Assembly: GCF_012769535.1 (NCBI RefSeq)
Contig: NZ_CP046565.1
Location: 2,370,501 to 2,434,500, forward strand
Length of the DNA: 64,000 bases
Reading direction: 5' to 3'
Source: Methylococcus geothermalis
GTDB taxonomy: Bacteria > Pseudomonadota > Gammaproteobacteria > Methylococcales > Methylococcaceae
Within the stretch, counting starts at the first letter, position 1, and each line of letters opens with the position of its first letter. The notes beneath the pieces are model-generated. The model was not told the DNA's origin. It was given only the letters and a program-made list of their open reading frames with translations, and did no database searches. The translations under genes were made by a program, and so were the position numbers. Shown in pieces: positions 8,392-18,808 of this stretch.

Positions 8392-9816
8392 ATGCGTACT
8401 GAATGGCAAAATCTCAGCGTCGCGCTGGCCTATGCCGCGGCGGGGTTCGGCACCTCGGCACTGCTCTCGGGATTCAGCTTTTTCCCCTCGCCTTTCTGGC
8501 CCCCTGCCGGCATCGCGCTGGCGGCGGCACTGCTGGGCGGCACCCGGCTATGGCCCGGCATCTTCGCCGGCGCCTTCTTCGTCAACTGGCGCCTGTTCGG
8601 CTTACCTCTTCCGCTGGCGATCGCCATATCCGTGGTCAATGTTGCCGCTCCGGTTTTCGGCGCGCAGCTCGTCCGCTGGACGACGCACTCGAAGCTGCCA
8701 TTTGCCCGGCTCCGGCAGGTGGTCTGCTTCGTCGTTTTCGGCGCGATCGTGCCGGCTTGTCTTGCCGCTTCCGTCGGGGTCGCCCTGGCGGTCGCGGCCA
8801 GCCTCGTCCCCTTGAAGGGCATCGACAGCGCCTGGTGGCGCTGGATGCTTTCCGAAGCGGGCGGCATATTTCTTCTGGGACCGACGCTGATCCTGTGGCT
8901 CGCCCATCGCCGCGAGCGCCGGCGTCGCGGCATGCCTTGGGAGGCCGCCGCCGTGGCGACCGCGACGCTGGTCTTCGCCGTGGCGGTTTTTCTCGGCATC
9001 CGTGCGCCGGAACATCCGTTCGAGGGACTGCCCTACCTGCTGTTCGGGCCGGTTCTGTGGCTGACCGTGCGCTGCTCCCTGCGTGCGGCGACCACCCTGC
9101 TTTCGGCCGTGGCGCTGATCGCCATCGGCGGAACCCTGCTCCGGCATGGGCCGTTTCATCTCTTGGGGAATTCGCAGCCCTTGTTGAGCGTGGGCCTGCT
9201 GGTGGTCGCCCTGGGGATTTCCACCTTGGCCATGGGAGCCCTCGTCAGCGAGCGCCGTGCCGCCGAGGAAAAACTGATGCGGTTGAACGAGACGCTCGAA
9301 AAACGCGTGGCGGAGCGCACCGAAGAACTTCACCGCCGTGCCACCCGCGACGGCCTCACGGGGCTATGCAATCGCGCCTACTTTTTCGAGCGGGGCGAAA
9401 CGATGCTGGCCGACGCCCGCACCTCCGGCCGGCCGCTGGCGGCCCTGATAATCGACGTGGACGGCCTGAAAGTCATCAACGACAGCTACGGCCATCACAT
9501 GGGCGATGCGGCCATCACTCGGGTCGCCGAGGCTTGCCGGACCGGCCTGCGGGAAGGCGATCTGGTCGGGCGGATCGGCGGCGACGAATTCGCCGCGCTC
9601 CTGCCGGCCACCGACGAGGCCGGCGCACGCAAGGTGAGCGCCCGGATCGAGCGGACGCTGCGGTTGGCCGCTACGCCCGGACTCGATGTGGGGGCCAGCA
9701 TTGGCGTGGCGGTACGTGCCGAATCCGACACGGCGCTGGACGCATTGCTGCGCCGGGCCGATGCCGCCATGTATGCGGAAAAGCAAAACCGCCCCGGGGC
9801 AGGCGCGGAGACGTAG
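8392..9816 (+). CDS. MASE1-domain diguanylate cyclase
   Basis: 474 residues. An N-terminal MASE1 membrane-sensor domain (about residues 8-290, with the characteristic SPFWPPAGIALAAALLGG followed by RLWPGIFAGAFF and eight or so hydrophobic segments) is joined by a short coiled coil (ETLEKRVAERTEELHRR) to a GGDEF domain. The active site is intact, G396-G-D-E-F400, and the allosteric inhibition site R387-EG-D390 is at the correct distance, so it should make c-di-GMP with product feedback. The ligand sensed by MASE1 is unknown. The stop is one base from the start of a PilZ-like gene, suggesting an enzyme/receptor pair. Confidence 0.93.
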   Translation: MRTEWQNLSVALAYAAAGFGTSALLSGFSFFPSPFWPPAGIALAAALLGGTRLWPGIFAGAFFVNWRLFGLPLPLAIAISVVNVAAPVFGAQLVRWTTHSKLPFARLRQVVCFVVFGAIVPACLAASVGVALAVAASLVPLKGIDSAWWRWMLSEAGGIFLLGPTLILWLAHRRERRRRGMPWEAAAVATATLVFAVAVFLGIRAPEHPFEGLPYLLFGPVLWLTVRCSLRAATTLLSAVALIAIGGTLLRHGPFHLLGNSQPLLSVGLLVVALGISTLAMGALVSERRAAEEKLMRLNETLEKRVAERTEELHRRATRDGLTGLCNRAYFFERGETMLADARTSGRPLAALIIDVDGLKVINDSYGHHMGDAAITRVAEACRTGLREGDLVGRIGGDEFAALLPATDEAGARKVSARIERTLRLAATPGLDVGASIGVAVRAESDTALDALLRRADAAMYAEKQNRPGAGAET

Positions 9817-9817
9817 G

Positions 9818-10153
9818 ATGGCCCAGGCCCATGCCGCCCGCCGCGAACTCCGCCTGGCCTGCAGGCTCGAACTTCCCGGCAGTTCGACGATCACCGGCAA
9901 CACCCGCGACCTCTCGCCCCAGGATGTCTCTCTGCAAAGCGCCGCCCTGTTGACGCCCGGACCTCGCCGGCCCAAGCCGGGAGACCGGGGCATACTCACC
10001 CTCATCATCCGCGGCCCCGGCCTGCCCAACGCGCTGCTGAAAATCCCCTGCCGGGTGACGTTCATCAACGGCAATATGCTCCATTTGCAGATCACGACCG
10101 CCGGCCTGGACACCCGCCAGCAGGAAACCTTCGATCTGCTGTTCAAACGCTGA
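9818..10153 (+). CDS. Small PilZ-like protein
   Basis: 111 residues from the ATG at 9818; the same open frame extends upstream inside the cyclase gene but this start gives the compact domain. It has the PilZ-type R-x3-R (RRELR at about residues 8-12), then a beta-rich region with NTRDLSPQDVSLQS. The second c-di-GMP motif is normally D/N-x-S-x-x-G. Here the glycine position is Asp, so binding may be weakened or altered. It follows the cyclase by one base and ends one base before the convergent cti stop. Assignment rests on the motif layout and context. Confidence 0.7.
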   Translation: MAQAHAARRELRLACRLELPGSSTITGNTRDLSPQDVSLQSAALLTPGPRRPKPGDRGILTLIIRGPGLPNALLKIPCRVTFINGNMLHLQITTAGLDTRQQETFDLLFKR

Positions 10154-10154
10154 A

Positions 10155-12506
10155 CTAACGGTTTTCGAGGCGATTGAGGTCGAACAGCGCCGCTTCCACC
10201 GGCTCGGCCTTGCGGAAGGCCTCGTGCAAGGCATCGCTGTGGGCCCAAAACCGCGGATTCGTGCGACGCACGGCGAAGCGGGCGGCGAGCGCGGCATAGT
10301 CCTGTTCCGAGCGGAGACGGCCGACCCGATCGACGAACGCCGCCAGCCGGTTGCTCCGGAGCCGATAGTAAGCGTTTGGATAGGCGCCGATGAATCCGCG
10401 CGCCACCAGCAAGGTATCCTCGTCGGGCAGGCGCCGGTCTTCTTCGGAAAACAGCTCGGAAATGTTGCTGTGGGCGCTGTTTCGGATCAGGGTGTAATGG
10501 CGGTCGACGCCGTCCGCGCCCTGGACGGTCAGGAAACTGGATTCCGGAAGATAGGAGAGCACCCTGCCCCGCAAGGCGGCGAGCGTTTTCAGCAGCTCCG
10601 CATTCGGATCGTCCTGCGCGCTTTCGGCAAGATCGTGGCGATGATCCAGCACCGGCGACAGATGCGCTTTCCACAGACCGTAGAGTTCCGATAGCGAGTC
10701 GCCGGTTCGGTAGGCGATGCCCGTGCGCTGGGTGAAATAGGCCTTGCTGCCGTTGAGGTAGGATTTCACCGCATCTCCCGCTCCGCGATACCACAGGTCG
10801 CGCACCTCGTTGCGGTCGCCCGCGGGCAGCAGCGCAAGAACATTCAGCTCTCCCTCCATGCGCAGGAAATCCATGTATAGCCGGGCCTCGAGTTGATGCG
10901 CGGTGTTGCCGTAGACGTCGAACCCGGCCACCAGCAGGTAGTGGATGCGCTCCAGCAAGGGATAGCCCATGATGAGGGCGGTCTGCGGCCGATCGCCGAG
11001 CAGCCCCTTGACCACGCTGGCACTGTCGAAATGGCGGAACACCGTGAGCGCGGCATTGCGGTTGGTCCCGTCGCCGTCCCACAGCATGGACAAGCTGGGA
11101 CTGTTCTCTCCCGTGAACTGCCGGTTCAAGAGTTCGGATTTGCGCTTCAGGTATTCGGTTTCCCCGCGGGAATACGACAGCCATTTGGTGAGGAGCGCAT
11201 CGCTTTGCTGTTCCGTCGGCAGACTGACTTCCTTGAGGACGTCGGCCAGGAAGGCCGACGTTTCGTTGGACGTCGGAGCGTCGGGATGCAGGAAGCCGAT
11301 CCAGAAGTGATCGGTGATCACGTTGAGCGCCACCTGGCCGCGGCAGACCGGCCCCTTGATGAAATTCATGATGGTGAACTGGGCCTCGTCCAGCAGCAGC
11401 CGATAGCGCGAACGCACCGGAATCTGCTCGAAGGCGAGGAACGGATTCGCCGCGACCTTCGGATCGTAGGACGGCAGCGCCTTGACGGCATAGGGCTGGT
11501 CCAGGAACCACGCCCGGATGCGCGCCATTCGTGCCGCGTTCAGGGCATAGGGCATGTGGGTCTTGGAGACCAGGGTCGGGCGATGCTGGCGCAGGCGGTA
11601 GTAGACCCGCGCCACGCCGGGATCGTCGTAGGGGCGGCGGGTCACGATGAGGTCGATGGGCTGGCCCGGCGGGGTGCGGGAGCGGACGAGCTCGAAGTAG
11701 TCGCCGGGCGGAAGGTCGTCGAAATAGAGATGGGCCAGGAACCAGTGTTCGTACAGGTACCGGCTCATCAGGCGCGTTTTCGGATCGGCGCCGTTGAGAA
11801 ATGCCTCCCAGCGGGCGATCCGATCGCGCTGCGCCTCGCTCGGGGAAGGCTCCGGAGCGGCGGGGGCGCCGGCCTCCAGCCAGGCCGTCACGGCGCGGTT
11901 TTCCCGCTCGGAGAGCGGTGGCAGGCCGTAAGGCATGCCCCATTCGGGGTGCTCCGATTCGAAGCGGCCGATCTCTTCGATGGCCGGGCATTGCTGACTG
12001 CGGTCCAGGGAAAAATCGTAGCGGTCCTGCGCCAGCACGCCGTATGGGGGAAATTCATATCGGCGCTTGAGCGCCAGCAGGCGCGCCAGCACGCTGGCTT
12101 CGCGATTGGCTTCGGCGCCGGGGCTGCGCTCGTTGAGCACGGGGTGGAATCCCTTGGTTCGCCATTCGGCGTTGCTGGCGGCATCCTGGAACAAGCGGGT
12201 CGGCTCGGCCGCCAGCAGGCGGGCGGCGTCGTAGACCCGTTCGCCGTTGGCGCCGCGCGTCACTCCCTGGTAGCTGCCCAGCTGCAACTGGCAGGGCGCG
12301 TCGTAGCAGGCGTGGCAAACCACGCAGCGGCTGTCCAGGATGGGTTTGATGTCGCGCCGGTACTCGATGGGCGATGCCGCCGTAGTCCGGGATCCGTCGA
12401 AACGTCCCGGATCGGGTGCGCCGTAGCGCTGATCCCACGGGTACCGGCCATAGGCGGCGCAACCCGCGACGAGCACGACGAGGATCGACGCGAACAAGAC
12501 ACGCAT
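10155..12506 (-). CDS. cti: Periplasmic fatty acid cis/trans isomerase (Cti)
   Basis: 783 residues from the ATG at 12506. It converts cis to trans unsaturated acyl chains in membrane phospholipids as a rapid response to solvent or heat stress. The start gives a clean lipoprotein-type signal, MRVLFASILVVLVAGC with Cys16; an in-frame ATG eight codons upstream would spoil it. The c-type haem site C61-VV-C64-H65 is present, followed by further Cys (ACYDAPC), as in Cti proteins. The rest matches the family in length, with FDSASVVKGLLGDRP and YPLLERIHYLLVAGFDVYGN segments typical of it. It is convergent with the PilZ-like gene and stands alone. Confidence 0.92.
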   Translation of the reverse strand: MRVLFASILVVLVAGCAAYGRYPWDQRYGAPDPGRFDGSRTTAASPIEYRRDIKPILDSRCVVCHACYDAPCQLQLGSYQGVTRGANGERVYDAARLLAAEPTRLFQDAASNAEWRTKGFHPVLNERSPGAEANREASVLARLLALKRRYEFPPYGVLAQDRYDFSLDRSQQCPAIEEIGRFESEHPEWGMPYGLPPLSERENRAVTAWLEAGAPAAPEPSPSEAQRDRIARWEAFLNGADPKTRLMSRYLYEHWFLAHLYFDDLPPGDYFELVRSRTPPGQPIDLIVTRRPYDDPGVARVYYRLRQHRPTLVSKTHMPYALNAARMARIRAWFLDQPYAVKALPSYDPKVAANPFLAFEQIPVRSRYRLLLDEAQFTIMNFIKGPVCRGQVALNVITDHFWIGFLHPDAPTSNETSAFLADVLKEVSLPTEQQSDALLTKWLSYSRGETEYLKRKSELLNRQFTGENSPSLSMLWDGDGTNRNAALTVFRHFDSASVVKGLLGDRPQTALIMGYPLLERIHYLLVAGFDVYGNTAHQLEARLYMDFLRMEGELNVLALLPAGDRNEVRDLWYRGAGDAVKSYLNGSKAYFTQRTGIAYRTGDSLSELYGLWKAHLSPVLDHRHDLAESAQDDPNAELLKTLAALRGRVLSYLPESSFLTVQGADGVDRHYTLIRNSAHSNISELFSEEDRRLPDEDTLLVARGFIGAYPNAYYRLRSNRLAAFVDRVGRLRSEQDYAALAARFAVRRTNPRFWAHSDALHEAFRKAEPVEAALFDLNRLENR

Positions 12507-12821
12507 TGGAAGTCTTCGGAAGCAGTCCACGGCACTTTCCCCTCTGGGTCACGCATCTGGCCCGGAAAGGTAACAAAGATGCCCGAGCGCGGCTAATGCC
12601 ATTCTTGGTTTCGCCGAAGCGATCCGCTATCCTCCCGCCTGCATCGAGCCGGCATCAGTCGCACGGACAGGTCGTCACTACCCGCGAGGCGACCGATGAC
12701 AACGCCGTTTCCGCGCCGGTCGAAACGAAACTGGACGACATCACTCCAACCGTCGCGTTTTGAAACCGCATCCCGCATCCCGCCATCCCGGCGGATCGCA
12801 GCCGACCATGAAGGAAAGCCC
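12507..12821. other. Divergent intergenic region between cti and the GH94-like gene
   Basis: 315 bases with no credible gene. It must hold the promoters for cti (minus) and the phosphorylase (plus), but I could not pick boxes with confidence. An open frame from 12696 runs into the downstream gene, but the ribosome-binding site AAGGAAAG just before 12822 marks the real start. Confidence 0.5.
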
Positions 12822-15800
12822 ATGAACCCACAGCATCCGCTGGCGGCGAAGCCGGCGCTCCGCCTCGAAAGCCCTTCCGGTCTGGTCTTCCGGCTCACAT
12901 CCAGCGGCTCGATCCGGCGCATGGATCACGGGGATATTCTCATCAACCTGTTCCCCGGCTCGGAAGCCGAGGGCGGACCGGCCAATCTCTATCTGCGCCG
13001 CCTCGGTTCCCCCTGCGAGGCCGTGCCGCTGCTCGGTCCGCGCGGTCCCGGCCGCATACGGTGCGACGGTCGAGGGCTATCGATCGAGGGGGAATGGGCG
13101 GGCATCCGGTTCGGCGTCTGCCTGGTGCTGGCCGAAGCCGCGCCCGCCTGGTTCTGGCACGTGGCGCTGGAGAACACCGGCCGGACCGCCTCAACGGTGG
13201 AGCTGGTCTACGCCCAGGACCTGGGGCTGGCGCAATACGGGGCGGTGCGGCTCAACGAATACTACGTCAGCCAGTACCTCGACCATACACCGCTCCCTCA
13301 CCCCTCGCGGGGTACGGTCCTGGCCTCCCGTCAGAATCTGGCGATGGGCGGCCGTTTTCCCTGGGTCGCCATCGGCTCGCTGAACCGGGCTCGGAGCTTC
13401 GCCACCGACGCGCTGCAATTTTACGGCCTGGAAAGCCGGGCCGGGCGCCCGCCGCGGGGGCTGATGGAGGGCCTCCCCGGCTCGCGCCGCCAGCACGAAC
13501 ACGCCATGGCCGTGATCCAGGATGCCCCGCTGACACTGGCACCTGGCGAGGCATCGGCGGCGGGGTTCTTCGGCTGGTTCGAACCGGATCACCCGGAGGC
13601 GACCTCCGAGGCCGATCTGACCTTGGCCGACCGGGCGCTGAGCCTGCCGGAAGCCGCGCCTCCCCCGGCAAGGCCGGATCGATCCGAAGGTTTCGCGCCG
13701 TCAGCCAATCTCTTCAGCGCCGCACCGCTCCTCGAAGCCCTCGAGCTCGGCGATGCCGAGATCGCCGAGCTGTTCGGCGGCATCCGGCGGGAGCCGGAAT
13801 CGGAGCATGGCCGCCTGCTGTCCTTCTTCGCCGGCGACCGCGGCCACATCGCGCTCAGGGCCAAGGAGCTCGAGGTGCTGCGCCCCCACGGCCACATCCT
13901 CCGCACCGGCAACGGCCTGGTGCCGGACGAGGCCGGCCTGACCTCCACCGTCTGGATGGCCGGCGTGTTTCATTCGATGGTGACCCAGGGCCATGTGAGC
14001 ATCAACCGCTTCCTGTCCACCACCCACAGTTACCTGAGCCTGTTCCGGGCGCACGGTCAACGGCTGTTCGTCGAGATCGAAGGCCGCTGGCAGCTGCTCG
14101 ACGTGCCCTCCGCCTTCGAGATGAAGCCGGAGGGCTGCCGCTGGATTTATAAACACGCCGGCGGATCGTTGCAGATACGCAGCGAGGCCGCCACCGGAAG
14201 TCATGAACTCTCGGTAACCCTGGAGGTACTGGAAGGACCGCCCGTCCGCTGCCTGCTCAGCAACCATGTCGCCCTCAACGGCGACGACGGCGCCGAGGCC
14301 GTCCCGGCGCGGTTCGTCCGCGACGGGACGGGGGTGTTGGTTCGCCCGGTACCCGGATCCGACCTCGGCCGCCGTTTCCCGGACGGCGGCTTCCGCATCG
14401 ATCCGCTGCCCGGCACTCCGCTCGAGACCGTGGGGGGGGACGAGCTGCTGTACGCCGACGGCCAGTCCCGAGGGGAACCCTTCCTGTGCCTCGTCACGGC
14501 CCCGGTCTCGTCGGCCGGCTTCCGCATCACCGGCAGCCTGGTGCCGGCTCCCCCGGCCACAGCCGAAACCGGCGCGGGCCACTATTGGCGCGACATGACC
14601 GCGGGATTGCGGGTCCATCCGCCGGCCGGCAGTGCGTTGGGGGGAGACATCGAGCGCCTGCGGGAAATCCTGCCCTGGTTCGCCCATGACGCCCTGGTTC
14701 ATTACCTCAGTCCGCGCGGGCTGGAGCAGTATTCCGGCGGCGGCTGGGGTGTCCGCGACGTCTGCCAGGGACCGGTGGAAATGCTGCTGGCCCTGGGCCG
14801 GTTCGAGCCGATTCGCGACCTGCTGTGCCGGGTGTTCAGGAACCAGAATCCGGATGGCGATTGGCCGCAGTGGTTCATGTTCTTCGAGCGCGAGCGCAAC
14901 ATCCGCCCCGGCGACTCGCACGGCGACATCGTGTTCTGGCCGGTCCTGGCCCTCGCCCAATACCTGCTGGCCTCCGGAGACGGCGCGCTGCTGGACGAGG
15001 TTCTGCCCTTCTTCCATCCGGAAGGCGGCGACAAGGCCGAACGGGCGACGCTCTGGGAGCACGTGGAGCGCGCGCTGCTGGTCGTGGCTGCCCGGACCAT
15101 CCCCGGGACCCGGCTGGCCGCCTACGGCCACGGCGACTGGAACGATTCCCTCCAGCCGGTCAACCCGGCCATGCGCGAGCGCCTGTGTAGTTCCTGGACG
15201 GTGACCCTGCACCACCAGACCCTGGCCACGCTGGCGGAGGCGCTGCGCCGCTTGAAGCGCGATGACCAGGCGGCGGCCTTCGAGGCCGCGGCGGCGGAAG
15301 TGCGCGACGACTTCCAGCGTCTGCTGATCGTCGACGGCATCCTCGCCGGCTATGCCCATGTCAGGGAAGATGAAAGCATCGACTATCTCGTGCATCCGCT
15401 TGACCGGGCCACCGGACTTTCCTATAGCCTGCTGCCGATGATCCATGCCATCACCCACGGGCTGTTGACGCCCGGACAGGCGGCGCGGCACCTGCAACTC
15501 ATCGAGGACCACCTGCTCGGGCCCGACGGCGCCAGGCTGTTCGACCGGCCGATGGCCTACCGCGGCGGCCCGCAGACATACTTCCAGCGGGCCGAGAGCA
15601 GCAGCTTCTTCGGCCGCGAAATCGGGCTGATGTACACCCACGCCCATCTCCGCTATGCGGAAGCGCTGGCCCGCTACGGTGACGCGGAGGGCTTCTTCAA
15701 GGCGCTATGCAAGGCCAATCCCATCGGCCTCCGCGCGCTCGTACCCACCGCGACCTTGCGCCAGGCCAACTGCTATTACTCCAGCTCCGACGCCGCCTTC

Positions 15801-16211
15801 GCCGACCGCTACCAGGCTTACGCCGAGTACGAGCGGGTTCGGAAGGGGGAAATCGCCTTCGACGGCGGCTGGCGGGTGTATTCGAGCGGCGCGGGCATCG
15901 GCATGGGCCTGATCTTGCGCGGATTGCTGGGGTTGCGGCTGGAAAGCTCGAGGCTGGTGATCGACCCGGTCATCCCGAAAGCGCTGGACGGCCTCCGTAT
16001 CGAACTGGATCTCGCCGGCTGCCAGTTCGAAGTCGTCTACTCCGTCCGGAGTTCCGGCTGCGGTCCCCTGGCGCTCAGCCTGAACGGTGCCGATCTGCCG
16101 TTCAGCCGGGCGGCCAATCCTTACCGGATGGGCGGCGTGGAAGTCGCGCTGGAGGCGTTACGGGCGAAGTCGACGGAAGACCGGAACCGGCTGGCCGTGA
16201 CCTTGAATTGA
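12822..16211 (+). CDS. GH94-like (GH36-type fold) disaccharide/beta-glucan phosphorylase-like protein
   Basis: 1,129 residues, no signal peptide. It resembles the phosphorylase part of the cyclic beta-1,2-glucan synthase/cellobiose phosphorylase (GH94) group: an N-terminal beta-sandwich ([31 protein letters not shown]), a linker, and an (alpha/alpha)6 barrel with [20 protein letters not shown] and the catalytic-site segment [14 protein letters not shown] (DWND at about residues 772-775). The C-terminal part [20 protein letters not shown] and [19 protein letters not shown] also fits. GH94 enzymes split beta-glucosides with phosphate to give a sugar 1-phosphate. Length exceeds simple cellobiose phosphorylases (about 800) and lacks the glycosyltransferase of NdvB. 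It precedes xfp and ackA by 155 bases on the same strand, suggesting a role in sugar-phosphate supply. Substrate is unknown. Confidence 0.75.
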   Translation: MNPQHPLAAKPALRLESPSGLVFRLTSSGSIRRMDHGDILINLFPGSEAEGGPANLYLRRLGSPCEAVPLLGPRGPGRIRCDGRGLSIEGEWAGIRFGVCLVLAEAAPAWFWHVALENTGRTASTVELVYAQDLGLAQYGAVRLNEYYVSQYLDHTPLPHPSRGTVLASRQNLAMGGRFPWVAIGSLNRARSFATDALQFYGLESRAGRPPRGLMEGLPGSRRQHEHAMAVIQDAPLTLAPGEASAAGFFGWFEPDHPEATSEADLTLADRALSLPEAAPPPARPDRSEGFAPSANLFSAAPLLEALELGDAEIAELFGGIRREPESEHGRLLSFFAGDRGHIALRAKELEVLRPHGHILRTGNGLVPDEAGLTSTVWMAGVFHSMVTQGHVSINRFLSTTHSYLSLFRAHGQRLFVEIEGRWQLLDVPSAFEMKPEGCRWIYKHAGGSLQIRSEAATGSHELSVTLEVLEGPPVRCLLSNHVALNGDDGAEAVPARFVRDGTGVLVRPVPGSDLGRRFPDGGFRIDPLPGTPLETVGGDELLYADGQSRGEPFLCLVTAPVSSAGFRITGSLVPAPPATAETGAGHYWRDMTAGLRVHPPAGSALGGDIERLREILPWFAHDALVHYLSPRGLEQYSGGGWGVRDVCQGPVEMLLALGRFEPIRDLLCRVFRNQNPDGDWPQWFMFFERERNIRPGDSHGDIVFWPVLALAQYLLASGDGALLDEVLPFFHPEGGDKAERATLWEHVERALLVVAARTIPGTRLAAYGHGDWNDSLQPVNPAMRERLCSSWTVTLHHQTLATLAEALRRLKRDDQAAAFEAAAAEVRDDFQRLLIVDGILAGYAHVREDESIDYLVHPLDRATGLSYSLLPMIHAITHGLLTPGQAARHLQLIEDHLLGPDGARLFDRPMAYRGGPQTYFQRAESSSFFGREIGLMYTHAHLRYAEALARYGDAEGFFKALCKANPIGLRALVPTATLRQANCYYSSSDAAFADRYQAYAEYERVRKGEIAFDGGWRVYSSGAGIGMGLILRGLLGLRLESSRLVIDPVIPKALDGLRIELDLAGCQFEVVYSVRSSGCGPLALSLNGADLPFSRAANPYRMGGVEVALEALRAKSTEDRNRLAVTLN

Positions 16212-16366
16212 GACGCCCGCGCCGGCATCGAGACCGTTTCGCCGCATCCGCGGACCGCTTCGGTTCTTGCGCTGTCATAATGGCGGAGCAAAATAGGCAG
16301 CGTCATCCGGGCCCTGCCCCCTGCTCAAACGCTCCTCTGTCACGCAGTTCACCACGGAGAGTACCG

Positions 16367-18802
16367 ATGGAAACCCAGCTCCCCCCTTCTTCCGAATTCG
16401 AGCAGCTCAGCGTCTACGGCCCGACCCGCGCCACCGTGAGCGAAACGCCGCTGGATGCCGAAGAAGTCCGGAAAATCCACGCCTTCTGGCGGGCCTGCAA
16501 TTATTTGGCGGTGGGGATGATCTACCTGCGCGACAACCCGCTGCTGCGCGAACCGCTCAAGCGCGAGCATATCAAGAACCGCCTGCTCGGCCATTGGGGC
16601 TCCAGCCCCGGCCTTTCGTTCACCTACACCCACCTGAACCGGGCCATCAAGAAACACGACCTGAACATGATCTTCATGGCCGGGCCCGGCCACGGCGCCC
16701 CCGGTGTGTTGGGACCGCTGTATCTGGAAGGCAGCTATACCGAAATCTACCCGGACAAGGACCTGAGCGAAGAAGGTTTGTTGAATTTCTTCAAGCAGTT
16801 CTCCTTCCCCGGCGGCATCGGCAGCCATTGCACCCCGGAAACGCCGGGCTCGATCCATGAAGGCGGCGAGCTGGGCTATGTGCTATCGCACGCCTGCGGC
16901 GCGGCCTTCGACAACCCCGACTTGATCGTGGCCGCCGTGGTCGGCGACGGCGAGGCCGAGACCGGCCCGCTCGCCACCTCCTGGCACATCAACAAATTCC
17001 TCAACCCGATCCGCGACGGCGCGGTGCTGCCTATCCTCAACCTCAACGGCTACAAGATCAACAACCCCACCCTGCTGGCCCGCATCAGCCACGACGAGCT
17101 GGAAAACCTGCTCAGAGGCTACGGCTACACGCCTTATTTCGTGGAAGGGTCGGAGCCGGAAAGCATGCACCAGGCGATGGCCGCCACCCTGGACCGCTGC
17201 ATCGAGGACATCCGCGCCGCCCAGACCGAGGCTCGCGCCTCCGGCATCGCCCGGCGACCGCGCTGGCCGATGATCGTGCTGCGTTCGCCCAAGGGCTGGA
17301 CCGCGCCGCGCCAGATCGACGGCCGCAACGTCGAGGGCTTCTGGCGCGCCCACCAAGTGCCGGTAGCGGACGTGCTGAAAAACCCCGAGCACCTGAAGCT
17401 GCTGGAAAGCTGGATGCGCAGCTACAAACCGGAAGAACTGTTCGACGCCGAAGGCCGGCCCGTCGCGGAAATCCGGGAAATGGCGCCGGCCGGCTTCCGC
17501 CGCATGGGACTCAATCCCCACGCCAACGGCGGCTATCTGCGCAAGGCCCTGCGCATCCCCAATTTTCGGAACTACGGCATCGAGGTCGCCAAACCGGGCC
17601 AGATCGAAGCGCCGAACACCCAGCCGCTGGGGGTGTTCCTGCGCGACGTGATGAAGGAGAACATGCACAACTTCCGGGTGTTCGGCCCGGACGAGAATAC
17701 CTCCAACAAGCTGGACGCCATCTACGCCGCCGCCAAGAAATTCTGGATCGCCGAGTATTTCCCCGAGGACCAGGACGGCGGCGAACTGGCCCCCGATGGC
17801 CGGGTCATCGAAATGCTCAGCGAGCATACGCTGGAAGGCATGCTGGAGGGCTATTTGCTGACCGGACGCCACGGCTTCTTCTCGACCTACGAAGCCTTCG
17901 TGCATGTCATCGACTCGATGTTCAACCAGCACGCCAAGTGGCTGTCCATCTGCAACCACCTGTCCTGGCGCCAGGACATCGCCTCGCTCAACCTCCTGAT
18001 CACCTCGACGGTCTGGCGGCAGGACCACAACGGCTTCACCCACCAGGACCCCGGCTTCCTGGACGTGGTCGTCAACAAGAGCGCGGACGTCACCCGCATC
18101 TACCTGCCGCCGGACGTCAACAGCCTGCTGTCGGTCGCCGACCACTGCCTGCGCAGCCAGAACTACATCAACGTGATCGTGTCGGACAAGCAGTTGCACC
18201 TCCAGTTCATGGACATGGACGCCGCGGTTGCCCATTGCACCGAGGGCTTGGGCATCTGGGAATGGGCCAGCAACGACGAGGGTCGGGAGCCCGACGTGGT
18301 CATGGCCTGCGCCGGCGACATCCCGACCCTGGAAGCCCTCGCCGCCACGACCCTGCTCCGCGAGGAATTCCCGGAACTGAAGATCCGCTTCATCAACGTG
18401 GTGGACCTGTTCAAGCTGCAGCCCGAATCCGAGCATCCGCACGGCCTCAGCGACAAGGATTTCGACAGCCTGTTCACCAAGGACAAGCCGATCATCTTCA
18501 ACTTCCACGGCTACCCCTGGCTGATCCACCGCCTGGCTTACCGACGCACCAACCACGCCAACATGCACGTGCGCGGCTACAAGGAGAAAGGCAACATCAA
18601 TACCCCGCTGGAACTGGCGATCAACAACCAGATCGACCGCTTCAGCCTGGCCATCGACGTCATCGACCGGATTCCGGAAATCGCGGTTTCCGGCGCTCAC
18701 GCCAAGGCCAGGTTCCGCAAGCAGCAGATCGCCTGCCGCCAGTACGCCTACGAACATGGCGTCGACATGCCGGAAATGGTCGAGTGGCGCTGGCCGTATT
18801 GA
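16367..18802 (+). CDS. xfp: Xylulose-5-phosphate/fructose-6-phosphate phosphoketolase
   Basis: 811 residues, the usual length. The ThDP enzyme splits xylulose 5-phosphate (or fructose 6-phosphate) with phosphate into acetyl phosphate plus glyceraldehyde 3-phosphate (or erythrose 4-phosphate). Visible signatures: [12 protein letters not shown], the ThDP-binding segment [28 protein letters not shown] near the N terminus, and the C-terminal PYK-like domain [15 protein letters not shown]. The ATG at 16367 follows GGAGA and gives the standard N terminus; the open frame upstream overlaps the preceding gene and is a shadow. Acetate kinase follows after six bases. In methanotrophs this pair gives a carbon-saving route from the RuMP cycle to C2 units (established idea). 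Confidence 0.97.
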   Translation: METQLPPSSEFEQLSVYGPTRATVSETPLDAEEVRKIHAFWRACNYLAVGMIYLRDNPLLREPLKREHIKNRLLGHWGSSPGLSFTYTHLNRAIKKHDLNMIFMAGPGHGAPGVLGPLYLEGSYTEIYPDKDLSEEGLLNFFKQFSFPGGIGSHCTPETPGSIHEGGELGYVLSHACGAAFDNPDLIVAAVVGDGEAETGPLATSWHINKFLNPIRDGAVLPILNLNGYKINNPTLLARISHDELENLLRGYGYTPYFVEGSEPESMHQAMAATLDRCIEDIRAAQTEARASGIARRPRWPMIVLRSPKGWTAPRQIDGRNVEGFWRAHQVPVADVLKNPEHLKLLESWMRSYKPEELFDAEGRPVAEIREMAPAGFRRMGLNPHANGGYLRKALRIPNFRNYGIEVAKPGQIEAPNTQPLGVFLRDVMKENMHNFRVFGPDENTSNKLDAIYAAAKKFWIAEYFPEDQDGGELAPDGRVIEMLSEHTLEGMLEGYLLTGRHGFFSTYEAFVHVIDSMFNQHAKWLSICNHLSWRQDIASLNLLITSTVWRQDHNGFTHQDPGFLDVVVNKSADVTRIYLPPDVNSLLSVADHCLRSQNYINVIVSDKQLHLQFMDMDAAVAHCTEGLGIWEWASNDEGREPDVVMACAGDIPTLEALAATTLLREEFPELKIRFINVVDLFKLQPESEHPHGLSDKDFDSLFTKDKPIIFNFHGYPWLIHRLAYRRTNHANMHVRGYKEKGNINTPLELAINNQIDRFSLAIDVIDRIPEIAVSGAHAKARFRKQQIACRQYAYEHGVDMPEMVEWRWPY

Positions 18803-18808
18803 TCCCCC

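Noticed and set aside
12696-12821. Earlier start for the GH94-like gene at 12696
   Set aside because: Adds a basic Arg/Ser/Pro-rich leader without homology feel; the AAGGAAAG box fits 12822.
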